Of a DNA stretch of 64,000 nt, positions 9,813 through 18,880 are shown piece by piece. Location: contig NZ_JASNRC010000008.1 in NCBI RefSeq assembly GCF_030411995.1, positions 1 to 64,000 of the forward strand, given 5' to 3'. Source of the DNA: Massilia sp. YIM B02769. GTDB lineage: Bacteria > Pseudomonadota > Gammaproteobacteria > Burkholderiales > Burkholderiaceae_D. How positions within the stretch are numbered: position 1 is the stretch's first letter; every line of letters begins with the position of its first letter. Both the position numbers and the translations under genes were made by a program. Under the pieces are notes generated by a model, which did no database searches, was not told where the DNA came from, and was given only the letters and a program-made list of their open reading frames with translations.

Positions 9813-10336
9813 TAGTCGAATGCTCCAATATTGAGCTGCTGAACCTGGTTCAGCGGCAGGTAAGTCAGGGTCATCATCGGCGGCGCGATGCGCTCGATGC
9901 GCCAGGCGCCATCGAGCGTGCCGCCTTCGACCGCGATGTGGGTGCGTTCGCCCGTGGCCAGGTAGACCTCCCACTTCCCGTCCTGCAGCGACTTGCCGAT
10001 GAAGGTGAAAGGCAGGGGCGGCGCCATCGGCGGCGGTGGCGGACCGGCGCTTGCCGTGGGCGGCGGCGGCGGCGGCGGGGTCCAGTCCTGGCTGCCGAAC
10101 AGATCGTCGCCGCTGCCGCCCACGTCGCCGATCAGCTCCGCGCGCGGCTGCAGGCGCAGGATGGTGGCCGATGCCGCCAATGCCGCCGATGTGCGCTGCG
10201 CGGCCGGGGTGCGCGCTGCCTGCGCCGGGCGTTCGACCGCTTCGGCGACTTCTTCGTCGGGTGTCTTGTCGCCGAAGGCGGCCAGGCCCGCTGCGATCGC
10301 CAGCGCCGCGCCCATCAGGATGTGGCGCGGCTTCAT
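9812..10336 (-). CDS. PilP/GspC-like inner-membrane connector
   Basis: Probably links the inner-membrane platform to the secretin. The 174-residue protein has one N-terminal membrane segment (ILMGAALAIAAGLAAFG), a linker with a polyproline run near residues 87-103, and a small C-terminal beta domain (PFTFIGKSLQDGKWEVYL...), which matches the PilP/GspC homology region in character. It starts at 10336 with an ATG overlapping the upstream stop by 4 bases and ends one base into the secretin start. Assignment rests on domain layout and position between the PilO-like gene and the secretin. Confidence 0.7.
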   Translation of the reverse strand: MKPRHILMGAALAIAAGLAAFGDKTPDEEVAEAVERPAQAARTPAAQRTSAALAASATILRLQPRAELIGDVGGSGDDLFGSQDWTPPPPPPPTASAGPPPPPMAPPLPFTFIGKSLQDGKWEVYLATGERTHIAVEGGTLDGAWRIERIAPPMMTLTYLPLNQVQQLNIGAFD

Positions 10337-10902
10337 GGCTGCACCTCGGGCGCATCCGCCAGGTAGAGGGTCAGGCGCAGGCGCGCATCCACGCTGGCCT
10401 GGCCGATGCTGTCGCGCTTGAAGCTGATGTCGTCCAGCGAGGCAAAGGGAATCGCACGCAAGGCCAGCAGCGCGAAGCGCCACACCTGGCCATAGCTGCC
10501 CTGCACCGGCAGGTTGATCTGGTAAGTGTGCAGCTTGCCATTGCGGTCGTAGCCGCTCTTGTACTCGCCCTGGCGCAGGGTCAACCCGGTCTTGGCGGCG
10601 ATGTCGAACAGCGTCCTGACCTGCCGCTCGGCGACGCGCTTCTCGCCCAGCGAGGCGTAGAACAGGGCCAGGTTGGCGTCTGCGCTGGCGATTGGTTCGA
10701 CACGCGGCGCTGGCGGCGGCGCGGCGGCGGCGCGGCGCGCCAGTTCGCGTTCCGCCTCCAACGCAGCGCGCGCCGGCACCAGCCAGGCCAGCGCCGCAAT
10801 GCCGCTTGCACCCAGCAGCAGCGCCGCCAGCAGCACCGGGCTGGTGGCGCGCAGGGCCAGGCGCAGGCGCAGCGCCAGCGCGGGCAGGTTCAGGGGCTTC
10901 AT
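10333..10902 (-). CDS. PilO/GspM-like assembly protein
   Basis: A predicted inner-membrane platform subunit of 189 residues: a basic N-terminus, one membrane segment (about 21-43), an Ala/Glu/Arg-rich helix, and a C-terminal ferredoxin-like region (TLRQGEYKSGYDRNGKLHTY...VQGSYGQVWRF) that resembles PilO and GspM. It partners the PilN-like protein encoded just upstream, whose stop codon it overlaps by 4 bases. The ATG at 10902 is chosen for that coupling and for the membrane-anchor N-terminus. Sequence similarity in this family is low, so the call leans on context. Confidence 0.72.
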   Translation of the reverse strand: MKPLNLPALALRLRLALRATSPVLLAALLLGASGIAALAWLVPARAALEAERELARRAAAAPPPAPRVEPIASADANLALFYASLGEKRVAERQVRTLFDIAAKTGLTLRQGEYKSGYDRNGKLHTYQINLPVQGSYGQVWRFALLALRAIPFASLDDISFKRDSIGQASVDARLRLTLYLADAPEVQP

Positions 10903-11456
10903 GGCGCTCCCCACTGGGCATCGACCTGGAAGCGGATCGGCCGGCTCGGGTCCTGTTCGCCGATCTCGTGGCGCACCAGGGTAACGGCGCCGAACCATTT
11001 CTGCGTTTGCAGTTGTTCCACGTAGGCGATCATGTCGTCGCTGCTCCGCGCTTCGGCCGTGATGCGCAGCACGCGCTTGCGCGCATCGGGCTCCAGCGCC
11101 AGCAGCGCCACCGTGGCCGGCGTCGCCTCGCGCACGGCGTCGTGCAGCGCGCGCCAGGGCAGGTTCAGCTGCATCACGGCGGCATTCACGGCCGTGGCCT
11201 GCTGCTCGCTGACGGGTGTATTCGTTCTCCCGGCGCGCTGGGCCGCCGGCTGCATGGGCGGCGCGCCGGCGCGTGCGCGCAGGGCTGATTGCAGCGCGTC
11301 GACTTCCTCGCGCGCCTCGCGGTAGTCGAGCGCATGCACCAGCGCCACGCCGCACACGACCAGGGCGGCGAACAGCGGCCCCCAGACGCCGGGCGGCGCC
11401 AGGAACAGGGCGCGGCGCACACCCGGCCGCGCGAAATCGAGACGCACGCGCTTCAT
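10899..11456 (-). CDS. PilN-like assembly protein
   Basis: 185 residues. A short cytoplasmic N-terminus (KRVRLDFARPGVRR) of the kind that docks onto PilM is followed by one membrane helix (WGPLFAALVVCGVALVHAL) and a coiled-coil plus ferredoxin-like periplasmic part. It is the usual companion of PilM and PilO in type IV pilus and MSHA systems; in type II secretion the equivalent is the C-terminal half of GspL. It overlaps both neighbours by 4 bases, which suggests tightly coupled translation. Confidence 0.75.
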   Translation of the reverse strand: MKRVRLDFARPGVRRALFLAPPGVWGPLFAALVVCGVALVHALDYREAREEVDALQSALRARAGAPPMQPAAQRAGRTNTPVSEQQATAVNAAVMQLNLPWRALHDAVREATPATVALLALEPDARKRVLRITAEARSSDDMIAYVEQLQTQKWFGAVTLVRHEIGEQDPSRPIRFQVDAQWGAP

Positions 11457-12257
11457 GCCGGGCTCCCGGTGCAGGCCAGGCGCACGGCAGCCGACTGTCC
11501 GCCGGCGCCCTCGTCATCCAGCAGGGTGCAGCCGAACTTCAGGCGCCCTTCGTGGCTGGCCCAGTTGCGCGGCGCCGGTCCGCAAACCTGCACCCGCTCG
11601 GGCCGCCCCACGCCCACGCGCAGCGCTTCGCGCGCCACGTGGCTTTCCAGCCAGTCGCGGTCGGCGCCCGGCGGCACCACCGTCGTGCGCAAGGCTGCCA
11701 GCGTGCGGCCGTCGTAGGCGGCCAGGGTCAGCACCTGGCCGTGCATCAGGCCGAACCAGGCGCCGGGACGGTGCAGGCGGCGCCAGGCGTTCATCGCGGC
11801 GACGAACTGCGGCACGATCTCGACCAGGTGGCAGCGCGCCTCGCGTGCGGTCTGTTCCAGCACATCGAGCAGCGCCATCGGCAGTGCGGCCGCCAGGAAA
11901 GGCCGCGTGGCCTGCCAGTCGGCGGCGATCTTCCAGCCCGCCGGCAGCGCGCCGAACAAGGCCTGGTAGCGCAGGACAGCGGCCGCCTCCAGGTCGGCCG
12001 GCTGGGCCGCGCCGGGCGGCGGCGCCACCTGCCACATGCGCACCAGTTCATCGGCCAGCACCACGCTGAGCGGCCAGCCGGCCAGCTTGCGGTCGGCGAG
12101 CAGCGTGCGCAGGGCCTCGGCCAGCGCCTGCGGATCGCGCGCGTCGTCGAGGCGCGCTTCGGCCAGCACGGTCGCGCCACGGCCGAACACGCGGCCGACG
12201 CGAACCAGGCTCAGGCTGTCGTGGCCCAGCCCCAGGCGCAGGGATTGTCCGGGCAAT

Positions 12258-12265
<8 letters not shown>
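11453..12265 (-). CDS. PilM/GspL-cytoplasmic-domain-like protein
   Basis: 270 residues, no membrane segment. It has the actin-like fold signature of PilM and the GspL cytoplasmic domain: an opening strand pair (LRLGLGHDSLSLVRV), SVVLADELVRMWQV in the middle, and a tail ending in strands. It probably recruits the GspE-like ATPase to the membrane platform. Separation from the PilN-like gene (rather than fusion as in GspL) is one of the pilus-like traits of this locus. It overlaps the ATPase gene by 8 bases. Confidence 0.72.
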
Positions 12266-13939
<1,674 letters not shown>

Positions 13940-13943
<4 letters not shown>

Positions 13944-15130
13944 GACATGTCTCCCGCCAGGTCGAAGATCGGCATATACAGCAGCACCACGATGGCGCCG
14001 ACCACCAGGCCGATGGCCGCCATCAGCAGCGGCTCGAAGGTGCGCGTGAAGCGGTCGATCCAGCGGCTGATTTCGCCGTCATAGAAGGCAGCCGATTGCG
14101 TCAGCATCGGGCCCATGTCGCCGGTACGTTCGCCGACCCGCAGCATGCGCAGCGAGATCGGCGTAGTGAGTTGATTGGCCTCGAAGGCATCCGACAGCGG
14201 CCGCCCCGATTCGATGGCGGCGCGCGCATTCGCCAGCGACTGGCGCAACGTCGGCGACACCATGGACTGCACGGTGTCGATGGCGTTGACGATGGTGATG
14301 CCGCCTTCGGTCAGCATGCCGAGCGTGAGATACAGGCGCGAGAGTTCGTAGATGCGCGCGCGTTCGCCGATGCCGGGCAGGCGCGCCAGCAGGCGCGCGA
14401 TGCCGCCGCTCCTGAGCATGCGGCGCACACCCGTCACCGTCAGCGCGACCAGCGCCAGCGCGGTAAAGAGAATCGGCATGCCATGGCTGGACGCGAACTG
14501 GCCCCATTCGAGCAGCAGCTGCGACATCCACGGCAGGTTGCGCCCTGCCCCTTGATACACCTCGGCGAAGCGCGGCACTACGTAGCCGATCAAAAAGGCG
14601 CTGACGCCGCCGCCGACGCACAGCAGGATCACCGGGTAGATCGAGGCGCTGACGATTTTCGACCGCACGGTGTCGATGCGCTGCTGGTAGTCGATGTAAC
14701 GCGAGAGTGCACGCGGCAGGTCGCTGGTGCCTTCGGCGGCGCGCACGATGCCGACGTACAGCGGCGGGAACAGCGACGGTTGCGCAGCCAGTACGCTGGA
14801 AAAGCGCTTGCCCTCGCGCAGGCCGGCGAGCAGGCGTTCGAGCACCACGCGCGAGGCCGGATTGGCTTCCTTTTCCAGCAAGGCTTCCAGGCCCTCGACG
14901 ATGCCGAGGCCCGCGTTCAGCAGCGCCAGCAGCTCCTGGCTGAACAGGACGATGGAAAGCTTGCCGCCACGCTGGCGCTGCAAACGCGCAGCGCCGCCGG
15001 CCGGTTCGACCGCGCTGACATACAGGCCGCGCGACTCGACCTGGCGGCGCGCGTCGGCTTCATCGAGCGCGTCGATGACGACGCTGGCGATCGACAGGTC
15101 GGGCGCGAGGGTGCGTACTGCGAACTGCAT
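13940..15130 (-). CDS. gspF: Type II secretion/pilus platform protein GspF
   Basis: Polytopic inner-membrane protein that couples the ATPase to pilin assembly. The 396 residues show the duplicated T2SSF domain: a first copy at about 60-185 (FSQELLALLNAGLGIVEGLEAL) and a second at about 265-385 (LYLTLGMLTEGGITIVNAIDT), with three membrane segments near 165-185, 210-230 and 365-388. The N-terminal cytoplasmic segment has the expected MQFAVRTL start. There is a 39-base gap to gspG upstream; downstream genes overlap. Confidence 0.93.
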
Positions 15131-15169
15131 GAAGACGTGCCCGGATAGGTGAAGTGAGAACGTGGCGGA

Positions 15170-15610
15170 TCAGAGCGAGGAGATGTCGGCGTTGTCGCCG
15201 CTACCGCCTGGCTGGCCGTCCTTGCCGAACGAGACAATCTCGTATTCTCCCTTGCTGCCCGGCGAACGGTATTGATATGCGTGGCCCCATGGGTCGGGCG
15301 GCACGCCCTTCTTCAGGTAGGGGCCGTTCCACTTGGCGCCGGCGCTGGCCGGGGCCGTCATCAGGGCGGCCAGGCCTTCTTCGCCGGTCGGGTAACGGCC
15401 GACGTCGAGACGGTAGGTGTCGAGCGATTTTTCGAAAGCGTCGATCTGGGCTTTCGCGATCGTCACTTCCGACTTGCCGAGCTGGCTGAAATACTTGGGG
15501 CCGACGTAGGCCGCGAGCAGGCCGATGATCACGATGACCACCAGCAGTTCGAGCAAGGTGAAACCCTGTGCGCGCTTGCCACGGGAACCGACGAACATTG
15601 CTTCAGACAT
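15170..15610 (-). CDS. gspG: Major pseudopilin GspG
   Basis: Main subunit of the type II pseudopilus. The leader MSEAMFVGSRGKRAQG is followed by FTLLELLVVIVIIGLLAAYV with Glu at +5. The C-terminal tail DPWGHAYQYRSPGSKGEYEI...DGQPGG...NADI has the calcium-binding arrangement typical of GspG. The start at 15610 is selected because AGGAG lies 9 bases upstream; a longer in-frame extension has no such signal and would add a 25-residue unrelated prefix. It is the first gene of the operon running down to 6070. The strongest family match among the pilin-like genes here. Confidence 0.94.
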   Translation of the reverse strand: MSEAMFVGSRGKRAQGFTLLELLVVIVIIGLLAAYVGPKYFSQLGKSEVTIAKAQIDAFEKSLDTYRLDVGRYPTGEEGLAALMTAPASAGAKWNGPYLKKGVPPDPWGHAYQYRSPGSKGEYEIVSFGKDGQPGGSGDNADISSL

Positions 15611-15830
15611 CCAACACACTCCTGATTCGGCCGGGGCGGCCGCATCCGTGCAGACTATCATGGCGGTGTCTGCGAGGCAACGCAAAAGCGCGCCGGATGC
15701 TGCCGACGCGACAATTTCAGAAGACTTGTCAGTCTGTCATACGCTGGTCATTGTTTTCGGGCAGGCAAGCTGACAGCAATGCAAGCGCGGTACTGTCTCG
15801 TGCGCGTCTGTAACGGGTGATGTCTCCGGG

Positions 15831-16010
15831 TCACCACTTACGCAACCACAGCATGAGCAAGATAAACAAAAAGATAAATCCAACGAATATCCAATGGCCG
15901 GTTTTCTCGCCCTTGGACATTTCCGCGTAACGCTCGTCGAAGCTCTTCGTGAATGTTTCTTTGAGCAACGTTTCCTGCGACTTCTTTACCTTGCTAGTCT
16001 TGTTTTCCAT
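15831..16010 (-). CDS. Small single-pass membrane protein, 59 residues
   Basis: Not assigned to a family. MENKTSKVKKSQETLLKETF opens a charged, probably helical N-terminal half, followed by GHWIFVGFIFLFILLMLWLR, one C-terminal membrane helix ending in RKW. This is the layout of a tail-anchored or N-in single-pass protein. The codon use and the clean charged/hydrophobic split argue that it is real despite a weak ribosome binding site. It lies 36 bases after the metallopeptidase-like gene on the same strand and may be co-transcribed with it. Function unknown. Confidence 0.62.
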   Translation of the reverse strand: MENKTSKVKKSQETLLKETFTKSFDERYAEMSKGEKTGHWIFVGFIFLFILLMLWLRKW

Positions 16011-16046
16011 AGTTTATTGCACATCGGTTTTTGGGCTGATCAGATG

Positions 16047-17066
16047 CTACGCAGATGAGGCCGGACTCCACTCCGGTGCATATGCTTGCCCCAGTATGGC
16101 GCAGACCAGTTCTCCCAGATCGGCGTGGAGATAGGCATGCGCCGCCTGCGCGCCACCGTCAGCATGATGCGCCGCCAGCACGAAAGGCCGAAACGCCGCC
16201 CAATCCTTGGCCATGTAGGCAACCAGGATCCGTGCCAGGTCGTACGACAGCAAATTGCCGTCGTCAAGGCGCTGAAACGAATAGCCGCTCCAGAATTCCT
16301 GGATTTCGGCCTCGCCCCAGAATGCGAGGTGCATGCCGCGCATTTCCTGCGGCGTATACATCGAGCCCTGCACGCCGGTCAGCCGCTGTTCAGTATTCAC
16401 GGCCAGCCCCTCGTTCAGCCAGAGCGGGATCGGCAGGTGCGCGGGACAGGCGTGCGTCATTTCGTGGGCGATGACGGGTTCGATCGCGCTCAGGTCGCGC
16501 CTGACGGTGACGAAATGGCCGCAACCGCCATTGATGTACATGCCGCCGCTGTTGGCGAACTCGCCGCCGTCCGGGTAGGCATGCGACACATAGCGATAAT
16601 AGGCGTCCTCGTCGTCGAACACGATCAGGATGTCCTTGCCTTCAGGCGTCACCTGGGCGATGCCGTCGAGCGTGCGGACGACGCGCTTGAGCGTGCGCTC
16701 CATGAAGCCGAGCGTGGCGTTCGCGACATTGTCTTCCAGCGCAGCCAGCAACAGGCAGTTCTCGGACTCCACCAATTGGAAGCCGGCGCCGAGCGCATCG
16801 CGCAGGTGCAGCAACCAGGCGCGCTCGATGGCGATCCAGACAGACGCTTGATCGCTGCTTGCAAGCGCGTCGACCCAGCGGCCGGCCGCGGTCCAATCCA
16901 TGATGGGATAGCCTTGCTGTCCCCAGCAATGTTCGGCAATGCGAAACGCGGGCGCGCTGCCGCTGGCGACTTCAAGCGGGGCGGCCACCGCATGCCGCAC
17001 GACCGGCTCCGTCGCCGGAGCGCGTTCGGTATGCCCGCCGAACAGATTGCGCAGGCGCGTTAGCAT
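16047..17066 (-). CDS. Gluzincin-type metallopeptidase-like protein
   Basis: 339 residues without a signal peptide. The zinc motif HEMTH (His201, Glu202, His205) is followed 14 residues later by NEGLA, whose Glu219 is the expected third zinc ligand, the pattern of the peptidase MA-like/gluzincin superfamily. The region before it (FDDEDAYYRYVSHAYPDG) includes an acidic stretch; the stretch GGMYINGGCGHF just before the site is typical of these proteins. ATG at 17066 follows GAGG. No substrate can be inferred. It stands between a small lipoprotein gene (54 bases upstream) and the small membrane protein gene. Confidence 0.75.
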   Translation of the reverse strand: MLTRLRNLFGGHTERAPATEPVVRHAVAAPLEVASGSAPAFRIAEHCWGQQGYPIMDWTAAGRWVDALASSDQASVWIAIERAWLLHLRDALGAGFQLVESENCLLLAALEDNVANATLGFMERTLKRVVRTLDGIAQVTPEGKDILIVFDDEDAYYRYVSHAYPDGGEFANSGGMYINGGCGHFVTVRRDLSAIEPVIAHEMTHACPAHLPIPLWLNEGLAVNTEQRLTGVQGSMYTPQEMRGMHLAFWGEAEIQEFWSGYSFQRLDDGNLLSYDLARILVAYMAKDWAAFRPFVLAAHHADGGAQAAHAYLHADLGELVCAILGQAYAPEWSPASSA

Positions 17067-17120
17067 GCCGCCTCGCGCAGTTGTCCGGCAGGTTCAAGAG
17101 TGAAGATGATGAACAAGCGT

Positions 17121-17555
17121 CTATTGCGCCGAGAGGGCATCGATCAACTGGCACGTCCCTGCCCGGCAAGCCGCTGCCGGCGGAGCGATGGCGCGGCAGT
17201 CGGAGACCATGCCCGAGCGCGTATTGCTGGCCTGCTGCTCGCTGCGGTGGCGCTCGGCCAGCGCCTGCAACTGGCTGCCGGACGTTTTCGCGCTCGACCA
17301 GGCCAGGTAGCTGGCCGGGCCGCCGCAGGGACGTGAACCGACCGGCAAGACCTGGCATTGCTGGTCGGCGCTGCATTCGGCCTTGCCGATCAGGCTGGTG
17401 ATCTGGCCCAACGTACCTGCCGTGGCGGGCGCAGGCGCGGTCACGGGCGTCGCGGGCTGGGCGGCGCGCGGCGTGGCGGCGGACTTAGCCGCTTCGTCGG
17501 CCTGGGTCGTGCAGGCCGCGCAGGCCAGCAATGAAAGAAGGACAAGTTTTCGCAT
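17121..17555 (-). CDS. Small Cys-containing lipoprotein
   Basis: 144 residues. Signal peptide MRKLVLLSLLACAACT has a good lipobox (LACAAC, Cys15 most likely). An Ala/Pro/Thr-rich linker follows, then a globular part with several cysteines (AECSADQQCQVLPVGSRPCG, VSDCRAIA, CRAGTCQL) that may form disulfides. Probably lipid-anchored in the periplasm. I do not recognise a named family. The ATG lies only 6 bases from a strong -10 element, and there is no Shine-Dalgarno sequence between, which points to a leaderless mRNA. Confidence 0.8.
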   Translation of the reverse strand: MRKLVLLSLLACAACTTQADEAAKSAATPRAAQPATPVTAPAPATAGTLGQITSLIGKAECSADQQCQVLPVGSRPCGGPASYLAWSSAKTSGSQLQALAERHRSEQQASNTRSGMVSDCRAIAPPAAACRAGTCQLIDALSAQ

Positions 17556-17561
17556 GGGCTC

Positions 17562-17589
17562 ATCATACGCTTGTCCTATTCGAGGTCAA
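17562..17589 (-). promoter_or_regulatory. Sigma70-type promoter abutting the lipoprotein start codon
   Basis: On the minus strand: -35 TTGACC (17584-17589), 16-bp spacer, -10 TATGAT (17562-17567). The ATG begins 6 bases after the -10, so transcription should start at or next to the A of the ATG. Confidence 0.7.
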
Positions 17590-17809
17590 GTCGGCAAGAT
17601 CGTCTGGCAAGACGCGCAATGGCCGGTCTCTTCCTCCCGCCAGTCTCCCGGCAAATGTCGCACGAATGCGACGCCGCCTCGATGATGATGCTCTGGCACA
17701 TTCATTATTTCTCGTAGGATATTTCCCACAATCACCATTCATCTGCATCCATCTTGACGCCTTCTCGCGTTCATTATCTTTTATCTTCGCTCATTTTTAC
17801 GAAAATAAA

Positions 17810-17839
17810 TTGATTGGCGGAAAAATTTGAGGCTACAAT
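17810..17839 (+). promoter_or_regulatory. Sigma70-type promoter of the 94-residue lipoprotein gene
   Basis: -35 TTGATT (17810-17815), 18-bp spacer, -10 TACAAT (17834-17839). Predicted start near 17846, about 28 bases before the ATG at 17874. The rest of the 17590-17809 gap is AT-rich, shows no gene, and holds nothing else I can name. Confidence 0.65.
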
Positions 17840-17873
17840 CGTTTCATTCACTGACGAGCCTGTCTCTACCACC

Positions 17874-18158
17874 ATGAACGCCCAACACATCCGCACCATC
17901 ATCGCCGCTTCCTTCTTCGCCGTCGTCCTGAGCGCCTGTGGCGGCAGCGTCGTCGATACCTCCAGCGCCCCGCTCCAGACCGCGGCCGCCGTTGCGACCC
18001 ACGCCGTCGACCTGTCGGTCGACCGGACATCCGTCGGCCAGACCCCCGCCCCCGACTGCGCGGCCGACAATTGCGCCGGCCTGCGCATCATCGACGGCAA
18101 TGCCGAAGCCTTCCGTATCGACGCCATGCGCCGCGCCGCCCAGGAAAACGGCGCCTGA
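17874..18158 (+). CDS. Small lipoprotein of unknown function
   Basis: 94 residues. MNAQHIRTIIAASFFAVVLSACGG is a lipoprotein signal with lipobox LSAC (Cys22). The rest is short and mainly disordered, with one pair of cysteines (DCAADNCAGLRI) and a C-terminal helix (AFRIDAMRRAAQENGA). The start at 17874 is preferred because it places the signal peptide at the N-terminus and lies just after a good promoter; an earlier ATG at 17814 would lie inside that promoter. A bidirectional terminator follows. No family recognised. Confidence 0.75.
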   Translation: MNAQHIRTIIAASFFAVVLSACGGSVVDTSSAPLQTAAAVATHAVDLSVDRTSVGQTPAPDCAADNCAGLRIIDGNAEAFRIDAMRRAAQENGA

Positions 18159-18206
18159 ACGATTCGGCGAGCGTAAGCTCGCAACAAGATCGATTCAGCC
18201 AGAAAC

Positions 18207-18246
18207 GAAAAAGGCCCACCCAGGCAAAGCCGGGTGGGCCTTTTTA
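18207..18246. terminator. Bidirectional Rho-independent terminator
   Basis: The stem GGCCCACCC/GGGTGGGCC with a 10-base loop is flanked by an A run on the left and a T run on the right. It therefore serves both the plus-strand lipoprotein gene and the minus-strand PEP-CTERM gene that converges on it. Confidence 0.88.
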
Positions 18247-18278
18247 TTTACGCCGGCGCCATGCGCCGGCGCCAAGCC

Positions 18279-18863
18279 TTAGCGCATGCGGCGCTGGCGC
18301 ATCGTCCAGCCCAGCAGCATCAGGCCGGCCAGCAGCATGGCCATCGAGGCCGGTTCCGGCACTTCGGCCACGCGGCTCAGGCCATCGACAGCCGACACCG
18401 TCACGCCGCTGCCCGGCATCAGGTCGAACTGCACCAGGTTGCCTTCCGCGCCCAGGTAGGTCGTGATGAGCTCGTCGTACAGCGCCACGCCCAGGGTCAT
18501 GCCGTCGCCTTCGCCGGCGAAGTCGAACATGACGTTGAAGCGGAACACGCCGCCCAGGTTCACGGCCTGCAGGTAGTCGTTGAAGAACACCGAGTTGCCG
18601 AGGGTGATGCCGGTCTCGCGATCGCCGCTGGCGTCGCCTTCGAGGACGAAGTCGCCGAAGTCGCCGCTGAAGTTGCTCAGGTAGGCGGTGGCGGCGCCGG
18701 CCGATTCCAGGCCGAGGAAGGCGAAGTCGAGCTGGCCGACGCCGCTCAGGCCCTGGGTGTCGATCGTGACCTGGTAGGTCGGGCCGGCCGAGGCGGCGCC
18801 GGCGCCGGTCACGAGCATCAGGGCCAGCATGGCGCGGGCGAACAGGTTTTTCAGATTAAACAT
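18279..18863 (-). CDS. PEP-CTERM sorted exported protein
   Basis: 194 residues: signal peptide (about 1-27, ending SAGP), a beta-rich middle domain (YQVTIDTQGLSGVGQLDFAF...), and a C-terminal tripartite sorting tail made of VPEPAS, a hydrophobic helix (MAMLLAGLMLLGW) and a basic end (RQRRMR). Exosortases recognise this tail; the protein would be processed and released or surface-linked with exopolysaccharide. AAGGAA precedes the ATG. It lies 17 bases after the extracellular nuclease gene and should be co-transcribed with it from the PhoB-box promoter. The specific role of the middle domain is unknown. Confidence 0.93.
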   Translation of the reverse strand: MFNLKNLFARAMLALMLVTGAGAASAGPTYQVTIDTQGLSGVGQLDFAFLGLESAGAATAYLSNFSGDFGDFVLEGDASGDRETGITLGNSVFFNDYLQAVNLGGVFRFNVMFDFAGEGDGMTLGVALYDELITTYLGAEGNLVQFDLMPGSGVTVSAVDGLSRVAEVPEPASMAMLLAGLMLLGWTMRQRRMR

Positions 18864-18880
18864 GGTTCAATTCCTTAAGC

